Shown in pieces: positions 9,841 to 22,904 of a DNA stretch of 64,000 nt (the first letter of the stretch is position 1; each line of letters begins with the position of its first letter). Made by a program: the position numbers and the translations under genes. Under the pieces are notes generated by a model, which ran no database searches, was not told the DNA's origin, and saw only the letters and a program-made list of their open reading frames with translations. Source of the DNA: Malania oleifera (Eukaryota > Streptophyta > Magnoliopsida > Santalales > Ximeniaceae); the NCBI RefSeq assembly GCF_029873635.1, contig NC_080422.1, positions 6,975,764-7,039,763 on the forward strand. The letters are read 5' to 3'.

Positions 9841-12439
9841 TTTTCTTTTCAAATAATTCAAACTTCTAGTAGCATTCTACAAAAAAAAAAATTTTTTTAA
9901 TAGGAACAACTGTTGACTTAGCAGTAACATATGCAAGTCTTACTGTACAAACTATAATAATGAAATATATCTTGTAGTACTAACTCATAATATCTACTTA
10001 TCTTTCTATGACAATGTGCAAGTATTTATTATTTTTTTGTTTTTTGACTTTGCAATCTCAAGCCTAATTTGGTCTTCTTGAGACCGATCCCCTCATTTAA
10101 AGTTAAAATTATAAATGCCCAACATAATTTATAACTTTTAGAAAGAAACATTAACATTTAAAGTAATTTTTTAAGTGATATTCTTAAAAATAAGACGTCA
10201 AGGATTAGATTTTGGAAAATGACTCTTTCCAATTGAGATTAAGTCTTATTATTTAAATGGAGAAAGTTAGATAGGTTAGTATCAGTCGAATGTCTGAAGG
10301 GACTTAGTTACCATCATATCTGAAAAAAGAAAAAAAAAAAAAAAACTATATTGCTAAAAGTGTTTCTCCTTTGCATTCAGAATACCACTGATAAGAATTA
10401 TGCAAACGATTATCTTACTTTACATTGCATTTAGATAAAAGAGACTCAAAAGAAAAAAAATATAACTTTCTTTCCATATAACACAAAAAAAACACGAAAG
10501 GTTGAATGTAATCTAATGCCCCTTTTTTCTTAACTTTCTTGACTTTCTTTTTTTTTTTTTCTTTCCTCTTTTCTACAAAGAATTCAAACTCCCACAAATA
10601 ACCTTCTAGAAAAATTCATAGAAGCACAAAGCACCCATCTCGTTGCAATTCATATACACTTTTCAATTTACAACAACGAATGAGTTAGCAATTCAGTATG
10701 CAACTCTCATTGTGTAAACGAAAATGTTAGAACAAGATTCATTCCATTCTTGAGGTCGATTTTCCTTAACGTAAAAATTATAAATAAGCAACTTATTATC
10801 GTTCATCTTCTGCTATCTTAATAGTTATCAATAATCTTTTATAATAATTTATCATCAGGTACTATTTATGATATGCATAATTCTCATTGATCACTAACTA
10901 CTAAATTTTTTTTTGACCATGCAAGGCTTAAATAAAATTCAACTTTAATTATATCGGTCAATGCAGATGATCAAATCGAGTGAAATGAAATATTAATCTT
11001 GATTTAAAAAAAAAAAAAGGGAGAAACAAAAGTTAGACATGGATGAAAAATGACATCGTCTTAATTCCACCCCCCTGACAGAAGGGAAGTAATTAGGATT
11101 TATTGTGGGATTCTGCAGCTAGATTTAGCATCAGAAAAGGAGAAAACATATAGAAATCTCTGAACCTTCTGATAGGGTGCATTAATGATAAACCAAACAG
11201 GGCCTTACAGTCCCCCACAGGCAGGCAACTGGGCCACGCATCTCGTGACAGAATGACACAAAGTGGATCCTCTATCTTTGACCAAAATATAACGATATAA
11301 GTTTAGGGTAGTGGTTGGGTTAGGGTATAGGGACAAGTGTACTATCTTTATTGGACAGTTGGGAGAGCCTCAATCAGCTGCTGTCAGGCTTTAAGGTCTC
11401 AAGAATGTCTTGAAAATGAGTGTAGAAATTAGCCTAAGCAAACATGGATTTTCTTTTAAGTAAATAATTTTTTGTACACGTCATCTGCCAAGTGGGATGA
11501 AGGGAGAGAGTTCTCTCACCAATAATTTGGGGGCTTTTAGGAGCATCAGAATCATGCACCTCAAATTTACAAAATATATGATTATGGAATGCAAGTTTGT
11601 ATTTAAATATAAGAAGAGATTAGGTGTTTGAGTTTTGTGATTTGTAAAAATTATTGTAAATATTTAAAATATAAAAATTAATTGTATTGAATTCTTGTGT
11701 GTCAAATAATTCAAAAATAAATAATTGATCGTAAGAATGTTTCTCAAATTTTTTTATACTATAGGAATTTAAGCATCGTGTTTTTATCTAACCTTTGTTG
11801 AGACCTTTGTCACATAGGTTGGCTCATATTAAACTTTGACCAATTAGTAATATCCTTTTTGACAATTTCTTGTTGAAATTCGAGTCAAACTTGTGACCTT
11901 GACTTTGTACAATGTGTAGGACTAAGTGCATGCAGTTATACTAAAAAGAATAGTTAACAATGTAACAAGATTGTTGCCCAAATTCTTTATATTTTTTTAG
12001 TTTTTTTTTTTACTCATCTCTTATTTGATCACTATTCTTACATAATTTTAAGGCTAAAATTTAAGACTTCTAATGAAAGTTTCACGTTTTAATAGTGAGA
12101 TTTGATGCTATAGCGATTTGAGTACTACATTTCGACTGTGACTTAATCCACACCCAAAATTACGATATATTGTTTTTGGACCCCTCTACTATAGCCTTAA
12201 AATTCTAGTGTTGCCTATGTTAATAAATTCTTGCCTCCAAAAGATGGGGGACAAGAGTTTCAATTTTTTTTTTTATGAAAGGTTTCATTTAATGTTTATT
12301 TAGGGTTAAGTCGATAGTGGGAATCGGTATAAACATTAATGTGTGTAGGTGTGTATATATGATATATTTATGTGTGTGTGTGTGTGTCTTGCACATGCAT
12401 GTGCAAGTTGTTAGCCATATTCAAAAAATTATTCACTTA
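9841..12439. other. Intergenic, no gene seen
   Basis: AT-rich with poly-A/T runs. Parts of 10200-10900 look like a diverged copy of 9100-10050. The moderately GC-rich block 11050-11400 has no reading frame of note. A GT microsatellite lies at 12367-12388. Confidence 0.4.
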
Positions 12440-12649
12440 GAACTTGTTAGCCTTGTTGGTTACACTATAATGGTTTATGTGTTTTGATGATATTAACGTA
12501 TATGTTGTTCCTAGTGTATTCTATCTTTGCAGATCATGTTTAGTACAGATACAAGTGCTAAATACATGAAGTGTAACGACCCGAAGAGTAACGGTATTTA
12601 AATAATAAAAGAAAGAGGAATGGAAACTAGAAACCAAAGGAGGAAGTCG

Positions 12650-12891
12650 ATTTCGTCGACGACATTACATTTTGGAAAGGAAAAATCCCGAGGAATTCTC
12701 AGCTCCTCATTGATGAATACAGGGGACTCGTTGACGAAGGTATTAGAGAATTCGTCAACAAATATAGGGGACTCGTCGACGAAGGTATAAGAGAATTCGT
12801 CGACGAAGGTATAAGAGAATTCGTCGACGAATACAGGGAACTCATCGACGAATGACGTGGCTCGTCGACAGATTCCCCTGTTCTATAAATA
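12650..12891 (+). promoter_or_regulatory. LTR promoter: palindrome array plus TATA
   Basis: About nine GTCGAC palindromes, including the perfect 14-bp ATTCGTCGACGAAT near 12818. One 22-bp spacer unit is tandemly duplicated (12771-12815). CTATAAATA at 12883-12891 follows directly. Confidence 0.65.
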
Positions 12892-13154
12892 TGAAAATCC
12901 GGATTTTGACTTCCTAAAGAAGCTAAGTTTTCCCTCTCTCTCTCCTCTTTGGTTTTCTCTCTTTCTCTCTCTCTTCAATTTTGGGCCGAATTTGCACCGG
13001 ATCGAAGGTTTGAAGTCACCACGACGCTCCTGAGGAAGTTCTCTCCAAATCTACCGGAGCGGATCGTGGAAGAAAGCAAGTTGGGAATCATCTCAGAATT
13101 GAGGTAAAACTTTTTAAGTCAAATTTGGCCTCGGGGTAGTTATAAGAAATGTTG

Positions 13155-13389
13155 TGTAAAGACCCAAAAATTTAAAAAGGATTAAAATAGTTTGGAAAAA
13201 AATAAATAAATAAAATAACAGGTAAATAAATAAAAGGAATGACATGAGAAAAGAAAAAAATAATAATTAAAATTAAAGAAATTAAATTAAATTAAGATAA
13301 ATTAAATAATTAAATAATTAGTTATTAAATTAAATATTTTTACATTGGATTTTAAAAAAAAACTAATTAAAATAAGAGAAATATATATA

Positions 13390-13441
<52 letters not shown>

Positions 13442-15692
13442 AACTGACAGTGACAGAAGATAAGAAAGAAGAAAGAAGAAAGAAGAAGGAAGAAGAAGAT
13501 CAGGCGCAGACCCCCCCTGTGAAATTTTCCTGTGCGCGCGCCAGCCCTCTGTCTTCGCTTCTCTCATTCTCTCAATTACTCGGCGAGTTTGCGATGGATC
13601 GGGAAACGGAAGGTGCCATTGGAATCCTGGTTTCACTGCCAACATTTCTACTAGAGCAGATTTTTCATGGGAACGGCTTAGGTACTGCTCCTGGGGAAAG
13701 GTAATTTTTTCCTATTTTCTCAATTTCACCGTTAATATGTGGTTAAATCGAAGAACTGACACCACCATGGGATCCTAGTTGTCATTATCGTCATTTTGAC
13801 GTAGGTAATTTGTCAATTGAAATTTTCTAGACCCTACTCCAAAGCGAGAGTGGGATTTGGGAAATTTGACAATTTGACTAAATTTAAGGGTTTTAATATT
13901 TATTTAGGAATTATAACCCTAGGAAGTATTAAATTAATATTTTATTCAGGAATAATTTATTGGAATTAGGAATTTAATTTCAGGGTCTGGGTGAGCGCCG
14001 CAGGTATTTTTCAGAGTCCCTGTTGGCGTAGTTCAAGAAATCAGGTAAGGGGAAAAATATATATTAAATCATAATTTTTATGAATTTAATGGAAAAATAA
14101 ATTGTGTTATATGTATGTGTAATTTTTCAGTATGGGTAAAATGTCAGCTGTTAAAATTATATATATATATATATATATTTTAAGTTTAGGGCTGTTTATT
14201 AGATATGCATATGCAAAAATGAACTGATGAAAGTGGGAAATATTTTCAGGATAATTAAGTAAGAAAGGAAAGGTATTTTTAATATATAAACATTAAATAT
14301 TGGTTGACTTATTTTACAAACAGTGTATGAATTTTATTGTTAAATTGTGTGGCATAAGAATCTGTGCAAATATATGTTAAATATATGAGATGCAGGCTAA
14401 GTAAGTAAAACCATGAAAATAAAATATGATATGGACAATGTTGCCTATGTGTGTTCATGCAATCATGTAAACAGCTGAAAAATGCTGGGTAAACAGCCGA
14501 AAGATGCTGGGTAAAACAGCTAAAAGTGGCTGGGTAAATGTGTCACAGCTGAAAGTGGCTGGGTAAATGTAAAATAGCTGAAAGATGCTGGGTATGAAAT
14601 GAAATGAAATGAAAAGGGAAATGAATGAAATGGAAATGAAATGTAAAATATGAACAGTGTAAAATGGGAAAGAGTCACTTAAAGTGAAATACAATGCAAT
14701 GTTAAGCCATGAATATGAAGAGATGTATATAATTAAATAATGATAGAAAGAATGATGTATTATGATATTAGAAGTATGTATGTACGTAGAATATGTTACG
14801 ATTGGGCAAGGCATACCTTTCGCCTAAGGGCTTGCTGAGTAAGGCAAGTGCACTAATAGCTTCAGATGTGGCAGTAGCTGCATAACGCACTAGGGCAGAG
14901 GGAATCTACTTGTATGGGCGGGTAGAATTCCCTATCCTTGGGGCCTTTGCCGGTAAACTATTGTTGAATGCGTGAGTACAGGATTAATTTAATACTTGAG
15001 AGCTTACTAAGTAAGGTGAGTGCCCTGGTATACTTTAACTGCACCCTTTGGGTTGCTTAGGTATCAGAGTAGAGGGGGTGCTACTTGTATGGGTGGGTAA
15101 TCACCCCTATCCTCGGGTAATCTCGTGGGTTAAACATTTGCATGTGTTTGATTAGGATCAGGTAATGATTGTGAAAATTATGTTAAGGATTTTCAAATGT
15201 TAAATATTATGTTATATATAAACTCATGTTGGCCACACACTGCTTTAATATATGGTTTCTTCCCTTACTGAGATGTGTCTCACCCGAATATGAATTTATC
15301 TTCTTTTTTTTTTTTTTTCAGGATTTCATCGAGATCAAGCTTAGAGAGCTCGAGATTCTATAACATTATTGGGAAATAGTAAAAGAAAATGGTATATTTC
15401 TATGTTAATTATGAGATGCAAAAATTTATGTTTTACATCCTTATATTTTAAGTCTGTGGAGAAAAGAAAGTTTGTGAACATACTGAATTATTTTAGGAGT
15501 TATGTAGATTTATGGAAATGCAGGTATTGGATGATTTAATATGAATTATAGTTAGAATTAGTAAACTCTGGTATTATGTTATATGGAGATTATGATCATG
15601 TTTTTCCGCTGCGTATGTTTTGGAATATGATTTATGAGGATATGATTAGGTATAACGCACCGGACCCGGGTTTAAGGGTTCGGGGCGTTTCA
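13155..15692 (+). mobile_element. Solo LTR, family H (2538 bp), innermost of triple nest
   Basis: Starts TGTAAAGACCC and ends GGGGCGTTTCA, with a perfect target duplication TGTTG (13150-13154 and 15693-15697). It lacks the palindrome array but keeps the splice-like signals: donor AAG|GTAATT (GT 13701), acceptor TTTCAG (AG 13982-13983), donor CAG|GTAAGG (GT 14045), and a long T-tract ending CAG (AG 15319-15320). A minisatellite of AGCTGAAAGATGCTGGGTAA units lies at 14470-14600. Confidence 0.92.
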
Positions 15693-15900
15693 TGTTGTGC
15701 GCATGAAAATACTTAAGTTTAATACTAGGGGTTTTCACTTTGAGGGTATTGGTTAGGAAGTCCTATGGGAGTTAGATTAGATTGTTTTGGGGGCTTTCTC
15801 AATGGCCAAGTAAGGGGATAAACTAAACTAATATCTTATGAAAAATGTATGTATATTTATAGCACTTGGTTTTTGGAAAGAAAGTATGTATGTGTGTGTG

Positions 15901-15938
<38 letters not shown>

Positions 15939-17931
15939 TTATATTTGGGAAATATTGTTGAATATAATCGTATGTTGAATATGGAAAACTTGTTTAGTGT
16001 GGCATGAGTATAAAATGTATGAATTACTGTTTTCTAGAATGAGATGGTGATATGGATTCTTATAATGGGAAAACCGGCGTATAGGCCGAGATTTTTATAT
16101 ATGATATGTTTGCCGACGTACAGGTCGTGCTATGATGTGATTTGCCCATATACGGGCTGTGTTATGATATGTTTGCCGACATACGGGCCGTGCTATGATG
16201 TGATTTGCCAGCGCACGGGTTGTGCTATGATGTGGTTTGCCGGCGTACGAGCCGTGCTATGATAAAATGTGTAATGTCGGTGTATGGGCCGATGATTTTT
16301 ATGATACACGTATATATGAAAAATGATATGATTGATGTAAAAATAAATGATATAAGATATCTATGTATCACAGTTTTAGTATATGTTATATGATATCAGA
16401 ACCTGGTTGACTTGGTTTAGGCTAGCACTTGCACGGTACCGTTGCTATGTGTCCATGGTTTTCGTGATCATGATATTTGTGTTAACGTCGCTGTACGGAG
16501 TGGTGTGAGATTGGATGGTCGATGTGGCTTTTAAGAAAAGTGTGTGATCGCCCCTGGTGTACGGACCAGGTCAAGTAGGCCCATCGGACTTTCAGACTGT
16601 ATGTTTGATTTGGCAGTGGTCGGCCAACCATTGTCAGGTCCCTCCTTCGGGCCACACAACCTAGTCATGTGGGGGTAATACATGACAACAGTTAGCTAAC
16701 CTACCAAGAATGTTTTATGTTATTATTATTATATGAGATGAAATATGCTTATGAAAATGCTATATGTTATGTCATGATTTGATATGTATATGTTTTCCCA
16801 GATTAGACAAAACAGTTACTGAATATGTTCTATATGAGATATGTATAACACAGTTTACTCATGTTGTCATACACTAGTATTAGTTTATTTCCCTTACTGA
16901 GAGATGTCTCATCCCTAAATTCTATAAATTTTTCAGGAGCCCAGATAGGAGAGCGGGAAAAGCCCCGCTGATCTAGCACTGTCTACCTGCCCTTTTTGAA
17001 GGGTAAGTTTTGTAGGGTCAGTTAGATTTTTGTGGGAAGTGTTCCCAGATTTTGTTCTTTTGGGATGTATATACTAAAATACAGTGGTATAGTGACTCTG
17101 GTATTTGTAATAATATGATGGATGTTTGTATTTACAACATTGAGAATATATGTTTCTTACTGTTTAGGTTTCCGTGTTGTACTCTGATTTATTCCTAGTA
17201 CCCACGGGTCCAGGTGTATGATGACCTGCTGAGCTGGGAATTATGACATTGATTTTATTTTATTTTTTAAAAGTGGAAATTGGGAAGGTCGTCACATAAA
17301 GTATTGGTCAAAAGGCAAAGATCGGACCGAGTTGATATTCGAATAGGAAGATCAAATGGATACGTACTTGGAAGAATCCAAACACGACCAAAGGAAGCTT
17401 AAATGTAGTCTTATATGTATTTAGTGAGTGTTTGAGGTAGTATGTTTTTGTAACTCTTGCGATTTTGTTTCAAACATGATTTCTAAGCAAGAGTTGAGCA
17501 AAATGCATGTATACTAGGACACATGAGTTTATAGGATTTCACAAAATCACAAACTGAACATACATAGTTTTCAAAGTTAAGTTAAAGAGTTTGTCAAAAG
17601 AATCATAAACTCAAAGTTGTTTTCCAAAGGGACAAATTTTCAAACATCTTAATATTTTGAACATCTTCATACTTAGTCCCAATTTTATCAAAACGAGTCT
17701 TATGTCCTAAAGATTCAAAGAAAGTCAAGTATATTTTCAATACAAGACATACCAAGTTTATAAGATATCAAAATGGTCTTTCAAATGTATTTTATTTATC
17801 AAGAAATCTTATACTCAAAGGGAAACTCTTTTGAGCTAGTATTAATCTTTATTAGAATTAATATCTTTAATATACTTTTTTCTAATAATATTTTAAGTCA
17901 TTAAAAGGCTAATTGGCATGGAAATACAAGG

Positions 17932-18162
17932 GACTCATCGACTAGTGGGTAGCACTCGTCGACTAGAAAATCTAGTAGCTGATCTAGTCGACTAGTACAA
18001 GGCACTAGTTGACTAATGGGTGGGACTAGTCGACTAGTGAGTGGGACTAGTCAACTAGTGGCCTTGAGCCCAACATTGTAACGACTAAAACTCGATCCAT
18101 CCGAATGGGATTCACTTCTAACTGCTAATTAACGGTTAGAATGAATTTTTGGCTATAAATAC
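17932..18162 (+). promoter_or_regulatory. Copia-type LTR promoter: TAGTCGACTA palindromes plus TATA
   Basis: Six or seven palindromes centred on GTCGAC, among them perfect CTAGTCGACTAG near 17985 and ACTAGTCGACTAGT near 18026. CTATAAATAC follows about 95 bp downstream. Confidence 0.6.
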
Positions 18163-18831
18163 AAGTCCTTAGACTTGATTTAACATGGTTTTGATCATTT
18201 TAGTGAGATATATCTTTTGAATACCAAAAACCTAAGTACCTAGCACTTTGCATCTATATTCTTCATTCACAAATGCTCATTCTCTCTTACTCTTTAATTG
18301 TGTTTGATTCAATCCTTGAGAGAATATTGTGAGATTTTTTTTGTAAGTGATATTAGTTCAATCAAGGAGTATTTCTTTGTACACCCATCCTTTTGTAAAA
18401 GGTTCTTTGTGAACCAACTTGGTGAAGGTTCTTAGTGAACCAATTGACAAGGCATCTTGGTGATCCTTGTGACTCTTGGTGAGTGTGGTAAGGATTTGTT
18501 CCCAAGTGTAGAGTTTGGTACCCGAGTTGTAAGGCTTGCTTCTCCGATGAAGGAGTTTTATAATGGATTGTGGAATCCTTGGCTTGGTGCTAAGGTGTGG
18601 ACGTAGGTTTGATGTTGAACCACGTTAAAACTTCGATGTTAATCTTTCTCTCCCTATACTCTTTAATTTATGTCTTGTGCTTGATTTATATTATATATAT
18701 ATTGTGATATAGTTGCTTGCAATCTTGCCAAGAGTTTTATTTTGTAGAGAAAACCTAAATACCAGAAAAGAATCCATTTACCCCCCCCCCTCTTGGACTA
18801 TATACTCCCAGGTGGGACGATTAACAGAGCT

Positions 18832-20762
18832 TGTAAACAAGATGGAAATTTTGCTGTTGAGAGGACGAACCCCACATAGTGTCAACGTATGATGGTGTTT
18901 TTGAAGGTTTTTAAAAAAAAAATAAAAAAATGGGACTATATATAGTGCTAGCGAGTGATGAAACCTCAACACAATTTTCTTTCACATATCATTGTCCTCT
19001 TCATGTTTTTCTTCTGTTTTTGTTTTGATTTATTTATTTATTTTTTAAAGAGGGCAGCACCTCCATTTATTTATTAATATACTCTCACTTATGGCGAAAG
19101 AATACAGTGGTTATAAGATAAAACAAAAGGGAGAGTACATAAAAACCCTAAAAAAAAAAAAACCCCCAGAATGCATTTCATGTTAAGACATTAGTGGTTA
19201 TCCCAACTTATTTGGGAGTTTAAATTTTAGATATGCATTATAGAAAAATAATTGAGTAACATACTTTCTCTCCCTCCCTCTATCTCTCAATTGAAAGATC
19301 ACACTGAATCTTAACTAAGCAACAATAGATAACCAGTATTATTCCAATACCTTCTTATTCTTTCCAAAATTCAAATGTGAAACTTTTTGCATGAAAATTT
19401 CAAATATTAACCACTAAAATGTCCCTTAAAAAGATGACCTAAATTGCCCATTCTTGCATTTACTCCTTTTTTAATAAAAAAAACTATTTAGCCACTTGTC
19501 CTATTCAATCAAAATAATAAATAAATAATATATGTATCTGTGTATCTATATGCTACATAAAACGCTTAAAGACACTAACCTATGTCAGGGTTTGTTAAAA
19601 AGACAAGAATCTCTCCCCAAATCTCAAAAATCACAATTACCTCTTTTGAAAATTGGAAATTCCACATACCTCTTTTGAATTTTTTTTTTTGAAAAAAAAA
19701 AAAAACACATATCCCCATTATATTTAACAAAAAAAAAATTTTTTTAAATAATACAAATATCTCAAAAACTAAATATAAAAAAAGATAATTTTAAAAAAAA
19801 AAAATCTTTAAAAAAAAGTTACCAAATTTTTGTAATTTCAATAGAAGCTCTTATATAGTCAAATTTTAATGTGCTCACCCCATTTTATGAATTGGAGTGG
19901 GGCCCAAAAATTGAAGGCGAATCAGAAAAGAAAAGGAGGGGAGAGAGTGTCGTTATGCGGCAAATGGGTTTGGGGAGCGTGCACGCAACTTGCAAGTGGG
20001 CATGCCCCTCCTCTTTACTCCTAGTAAGCCCTAATTCTTCTTCCGCCCCCATTCTCCTTTGCACCAAAAGAGAAAAAGGAAAGGCTGCAAAACTCCAGCC
20101 GCCCTTGTCCTCCTCACTCCCTCTTAATTAATTGCCCCAAGATCTCCCCCGAAGGTGACCACAGGTCCACAAACATGCCCTTAACTTGTTTGCTTTTTAA
20201 ATTATGAAAAAAAGTTTTGTCCCTTGCATTACGTGTGTAATCGGTTTACTATGATACAGTTATGAATGAAATCGAGAATTAAATCGAATCGAATTGAATT
20301 TATTATTCCCTAGAGAACCAAATAATCAGTGGTTTGGTTACAAATTTTTTAATTTTTAATCGATTTTCTAAATATTCAATAATTACTTTTTACAAGATTT
20401 GTTAAAAATCTATTGGGCATTTTGATTTCTGAATATTAAATGAACCAATCATGTATTAACATACTTTTTAAATTTTAACGTTTTAAACATATGTTTTATA
20501 TGGGTATTATAGTTTTTTTACATTTTTATTTTTTATAAAGGGTAAAGATAGAAAACATACCTTTGAATTTTTTTACACACCAAATCACAAATGCATAATA
20601 ATCAATTTTAGAAAATGACTAGATATGAATAGATGTGATGATGTTCGGCTAATTCATTTATTTAGTGAATCAGTTTAGATATAATATATTTTCACAAGCT
20701 CCGTTTTTTTAACTAAAGTGTTCTTTCTAAAAAGAGATTATAAAAGACACACCTTATCAGTT
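18832..20762. other. Intergenic, no gene seen
   Basis: AT-rich with A/T homopolymers. A GC-richer block at 19890-20160 contains a short ORF pair and the palindrome GGGCATGCCC. Its CT-rich strand looks leader-like, but no coding sequence follows. Confidence 0.4.
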
Positions 20763-21090
20763 AACAACAACAACAACAACAAAATCAAACCTTAATCCTA
20801 TTAAGTGGGGTCGATTATATGAATCATTTTCTATCAATTTATGCAATCATGACTCATTTCTTTTGATAGATTTTAGGATATTAAATCCTTACTTATTATC
20901 TCCTCTCAAATTATTTTAGGTCTATCCCTACCCCTTCTACTGCCCTCCATAGTAACTAAGTCACTATTCCTCACAAGTGCACTATAAGGCCTACATTACA
21001 AGTATCTATACCATCTGAGTCGTCCCTCCCTTATCCTATCTTCTATAAGAGTTACACTTAACTTACCATGAATATGTTTATTCCTTAACA
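20763..21090 (-). mobile_element. 5'-truncated RTE-type LINE fragment
   Basis: The plus strand begins with AACAACAACAAC, so on the minus strand the copy ends in a (TTG)n tail. Before it comes a conserved 3' end with AAGTGGGGTCGATTATATG. The same 3' end appears in plus orientation at 43130-43190. Plant RTE LINEs usually end this way. The interior is decayed and non-coding. Confidence 0.75.
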
Positions 21091-21286
21091 CCTTATCAGT
21101 TAACTAGTTCTATTAATTCGATCAATTTTGATTCATTTGTTATTGATCTACTATCTTCAAAACTGCTTTCAAAATAGTGTCGACATGAAAAATATGTTTT
21201 TTATATAATTTCTAATGCTAAATTTTGGATGCATAGGTATAAATTGCCAATAAAAATAATACTTTTGCTATAAATTATTATTTTAA

Positions 21287-21290
<4 letters not shown>

Positions 21291-21320
<30 letters not shown>
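21291..21320 (+). repeat. (TA)n microsatellite
   Basis: Uninterrupted TA dinucleotides in AT-rich intergenic DNA. Confidence 0.95.
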
Positions 21321-21324
<4 letters not shown>

Positions 21325-21952
21325 AAGGGGTTAAGCTATTTCAATTTTTTTATCAATTTATTAATCAATTTCAATTAATTTTTTAAATTCAAACTTTAAA
21401 AGTAAGGTCGGACCGATCGAGATCGACCCGATTCACGGTTTCAATAAATTTAATTTTTTAAAATGGTTTTTGCTAAGTTAAGAAAAAGAAAAAAGAAAAA
21501 TGTGAGGAAGAGGGTTTGGCTTTATAGGTGGAGGGGGTGGATCTTGTGATGGTGTCGTCAAGAATGAGACAATATCTGCCTATTTTGGTATCTGCCAAAT
21601 TCATTTAATGTATGCTATTTTCTCTTGGCGTGTCATGCTGACTGCTCTACCCCCATACATACTTGACTCATGCATATGCCCAAACGTGGACCATGTGTGT
21701 GTACATAATTATTATTATTATATAAAATAAATTAATTAGCAATAAATAAAAATGAGTGTAAGGATGAAATTTATCATAAATTTTTACATAATATTTGGAA
21801 TGTACTAGTAGAATGAATCGTGTTGCAATCGACTACCTTATTTTTAGGTATGTAATGTAAATTTTTTAATTCTAGTTTATTTTTAGCACATTTTATCACA
21901 AAATATCGACATTAGGTTACGAGTTAGAAGAAGAGAGGGTGAGATACCATTA

Positions 21953-22398
21953 AGGGTGAGCATAATTCAGTTAAAACCGAATTAACCGAGCATATTCGGT
22001 CAGTTCGGTTATCATTTTTCATTGCATTTCGATTTTTGATTTTCGATTTTCGATTTTTAGTTCAATTTTTGGGTTAGATTAATTCGGTTAACCGAATTAC
22101 CAAATAGTATAAATTAATAATACATAATTATTTATATATATATATTATATTTTAAAATATTTTATTTATTTTTTATATTATATATATACATATTAAAAAT
22201 CTATATATTATATATACTAAAATATCAAATCGGTTAAAATCAGTTAACCGATTTAATTGAAATTCAGTTCGATCGGTTTTGAGATTGGTTAAATATGAAA
22301 TTTCAGTCGCTTTGTTTAATGAGATTTTTTAACCAAATTTTTTTGGTTAATTTGGTTAATTAACTGAAATCACCGAATCAACCGAATGCTCACCCCTA
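21953..22398. mobile_element. Non-autonomous DNA transposon (MITE), hAT-like
   Basis: The ends are an imperfect inverted repeat: AGGGTGAGCAT...TTCAGTT on the left and AACCGAATGCTCACCCCTA on the right. Internal sequence is rich in CGGTT/AACCG. A second copy with the same ends is at 52475-52865. No coding sequence. The target duplication is unclear. Confidence 0.7.
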
Positions 22399-22904
22399 GA
22401 TATTATGTTCGAGTTAGATCTCTTATCTCATTCTTAAGCAAAGTAAGCCGCATTATGTGCATGACTTACGAGGTTGGTATTTAGTTGAAACCAAATGAAT
22501 ATGCGAACATAATGAGAGGGATGTCCTCCTGGCAAGGAACGAGTAATATTAGTCAAAACAATTTTCCATTGAGAATGCGAAAATAATATTGCAATAAAAT
22601 ATTGTCACCATAGCAACTCTCATCTCTATAACTAAGTCTAAAATAGATGATAGAAAAGCCAACAATACTCTTATATTCTAAGAGAAATTTTTAATTCCAA
22701 TTTATTCTCATGTTTCAAAAAATTACACCTTGAATGATCTAGTGTGATATCCTTTTATTTCAATGCCTTCTCGAATCTAAGGTAAGACTATTTTAGAATT
22801 CTCAATGACTCATTATATTCTATGTAAAGGAGAGCTAACTCAAGCATCAAAGAGGTCCTCCCCTTGCATGCACCTTGAGCCTATCAAGCATTTTTGTTTT
22901 ATGA

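Larger units (their letters stand above)
12572..17296 (+). mobile_element. Solo LTR, family A, nested inside family G LTR
   Basis: Starts TGTAACGACCC, ends GGTCGTCACA, with target duplication TGAAG (12567-12571) / TAAAG (17297-17301). Without its own insert it is about 2.18 kb. Features: palindrome array 12650-12870, TATA 12883-12891, donor GAG|GTAAAA (GT 13104), donor CAA|GTAAGG (GT 15810), minisatellite 16070-16265, and acceptor TTTTTCAG (AG 16935-16936). Confidence 0.9.
12445..18826 (+). mobile_element. Solo LTR, copia-type family G, split by nested insertions
   Basis: Starts TGTTAGCC and ends GATTAACA, with target duplication GAACT (12440-12444) / GAGCT (18827-18831), one mismatch. The right part holds palindromes of the form ACTAGTCGACTAGT (17932-18060), TATA box GGCTATAAATAC, the copia-like GGACGTAGG...GAACCACGTT, and a C-tract near the 3' end. 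A second copy lies in the opposite orientation at 61107-62980. Removing the nested insert leaves about 1.65 kb. Confidence 0.88.

Noticed and set aside
11073..11095. TGACAGAAG resembling the start of miR156
   Set aside because: Only the first nine bases agree and no complementary arm lies nearby.
13391..13704. ORFs at the start of the family H solo LTR
   Set aside because: One runs through a TA microsatellite, the other through an AG-rich leader; both are LTR sequence.
19871..20131. 86-residue ORF
   Set aside because: No recognisable domain, opposite-strand ORF equally open, no splice or promoter context; kept only as a GC-rich block.
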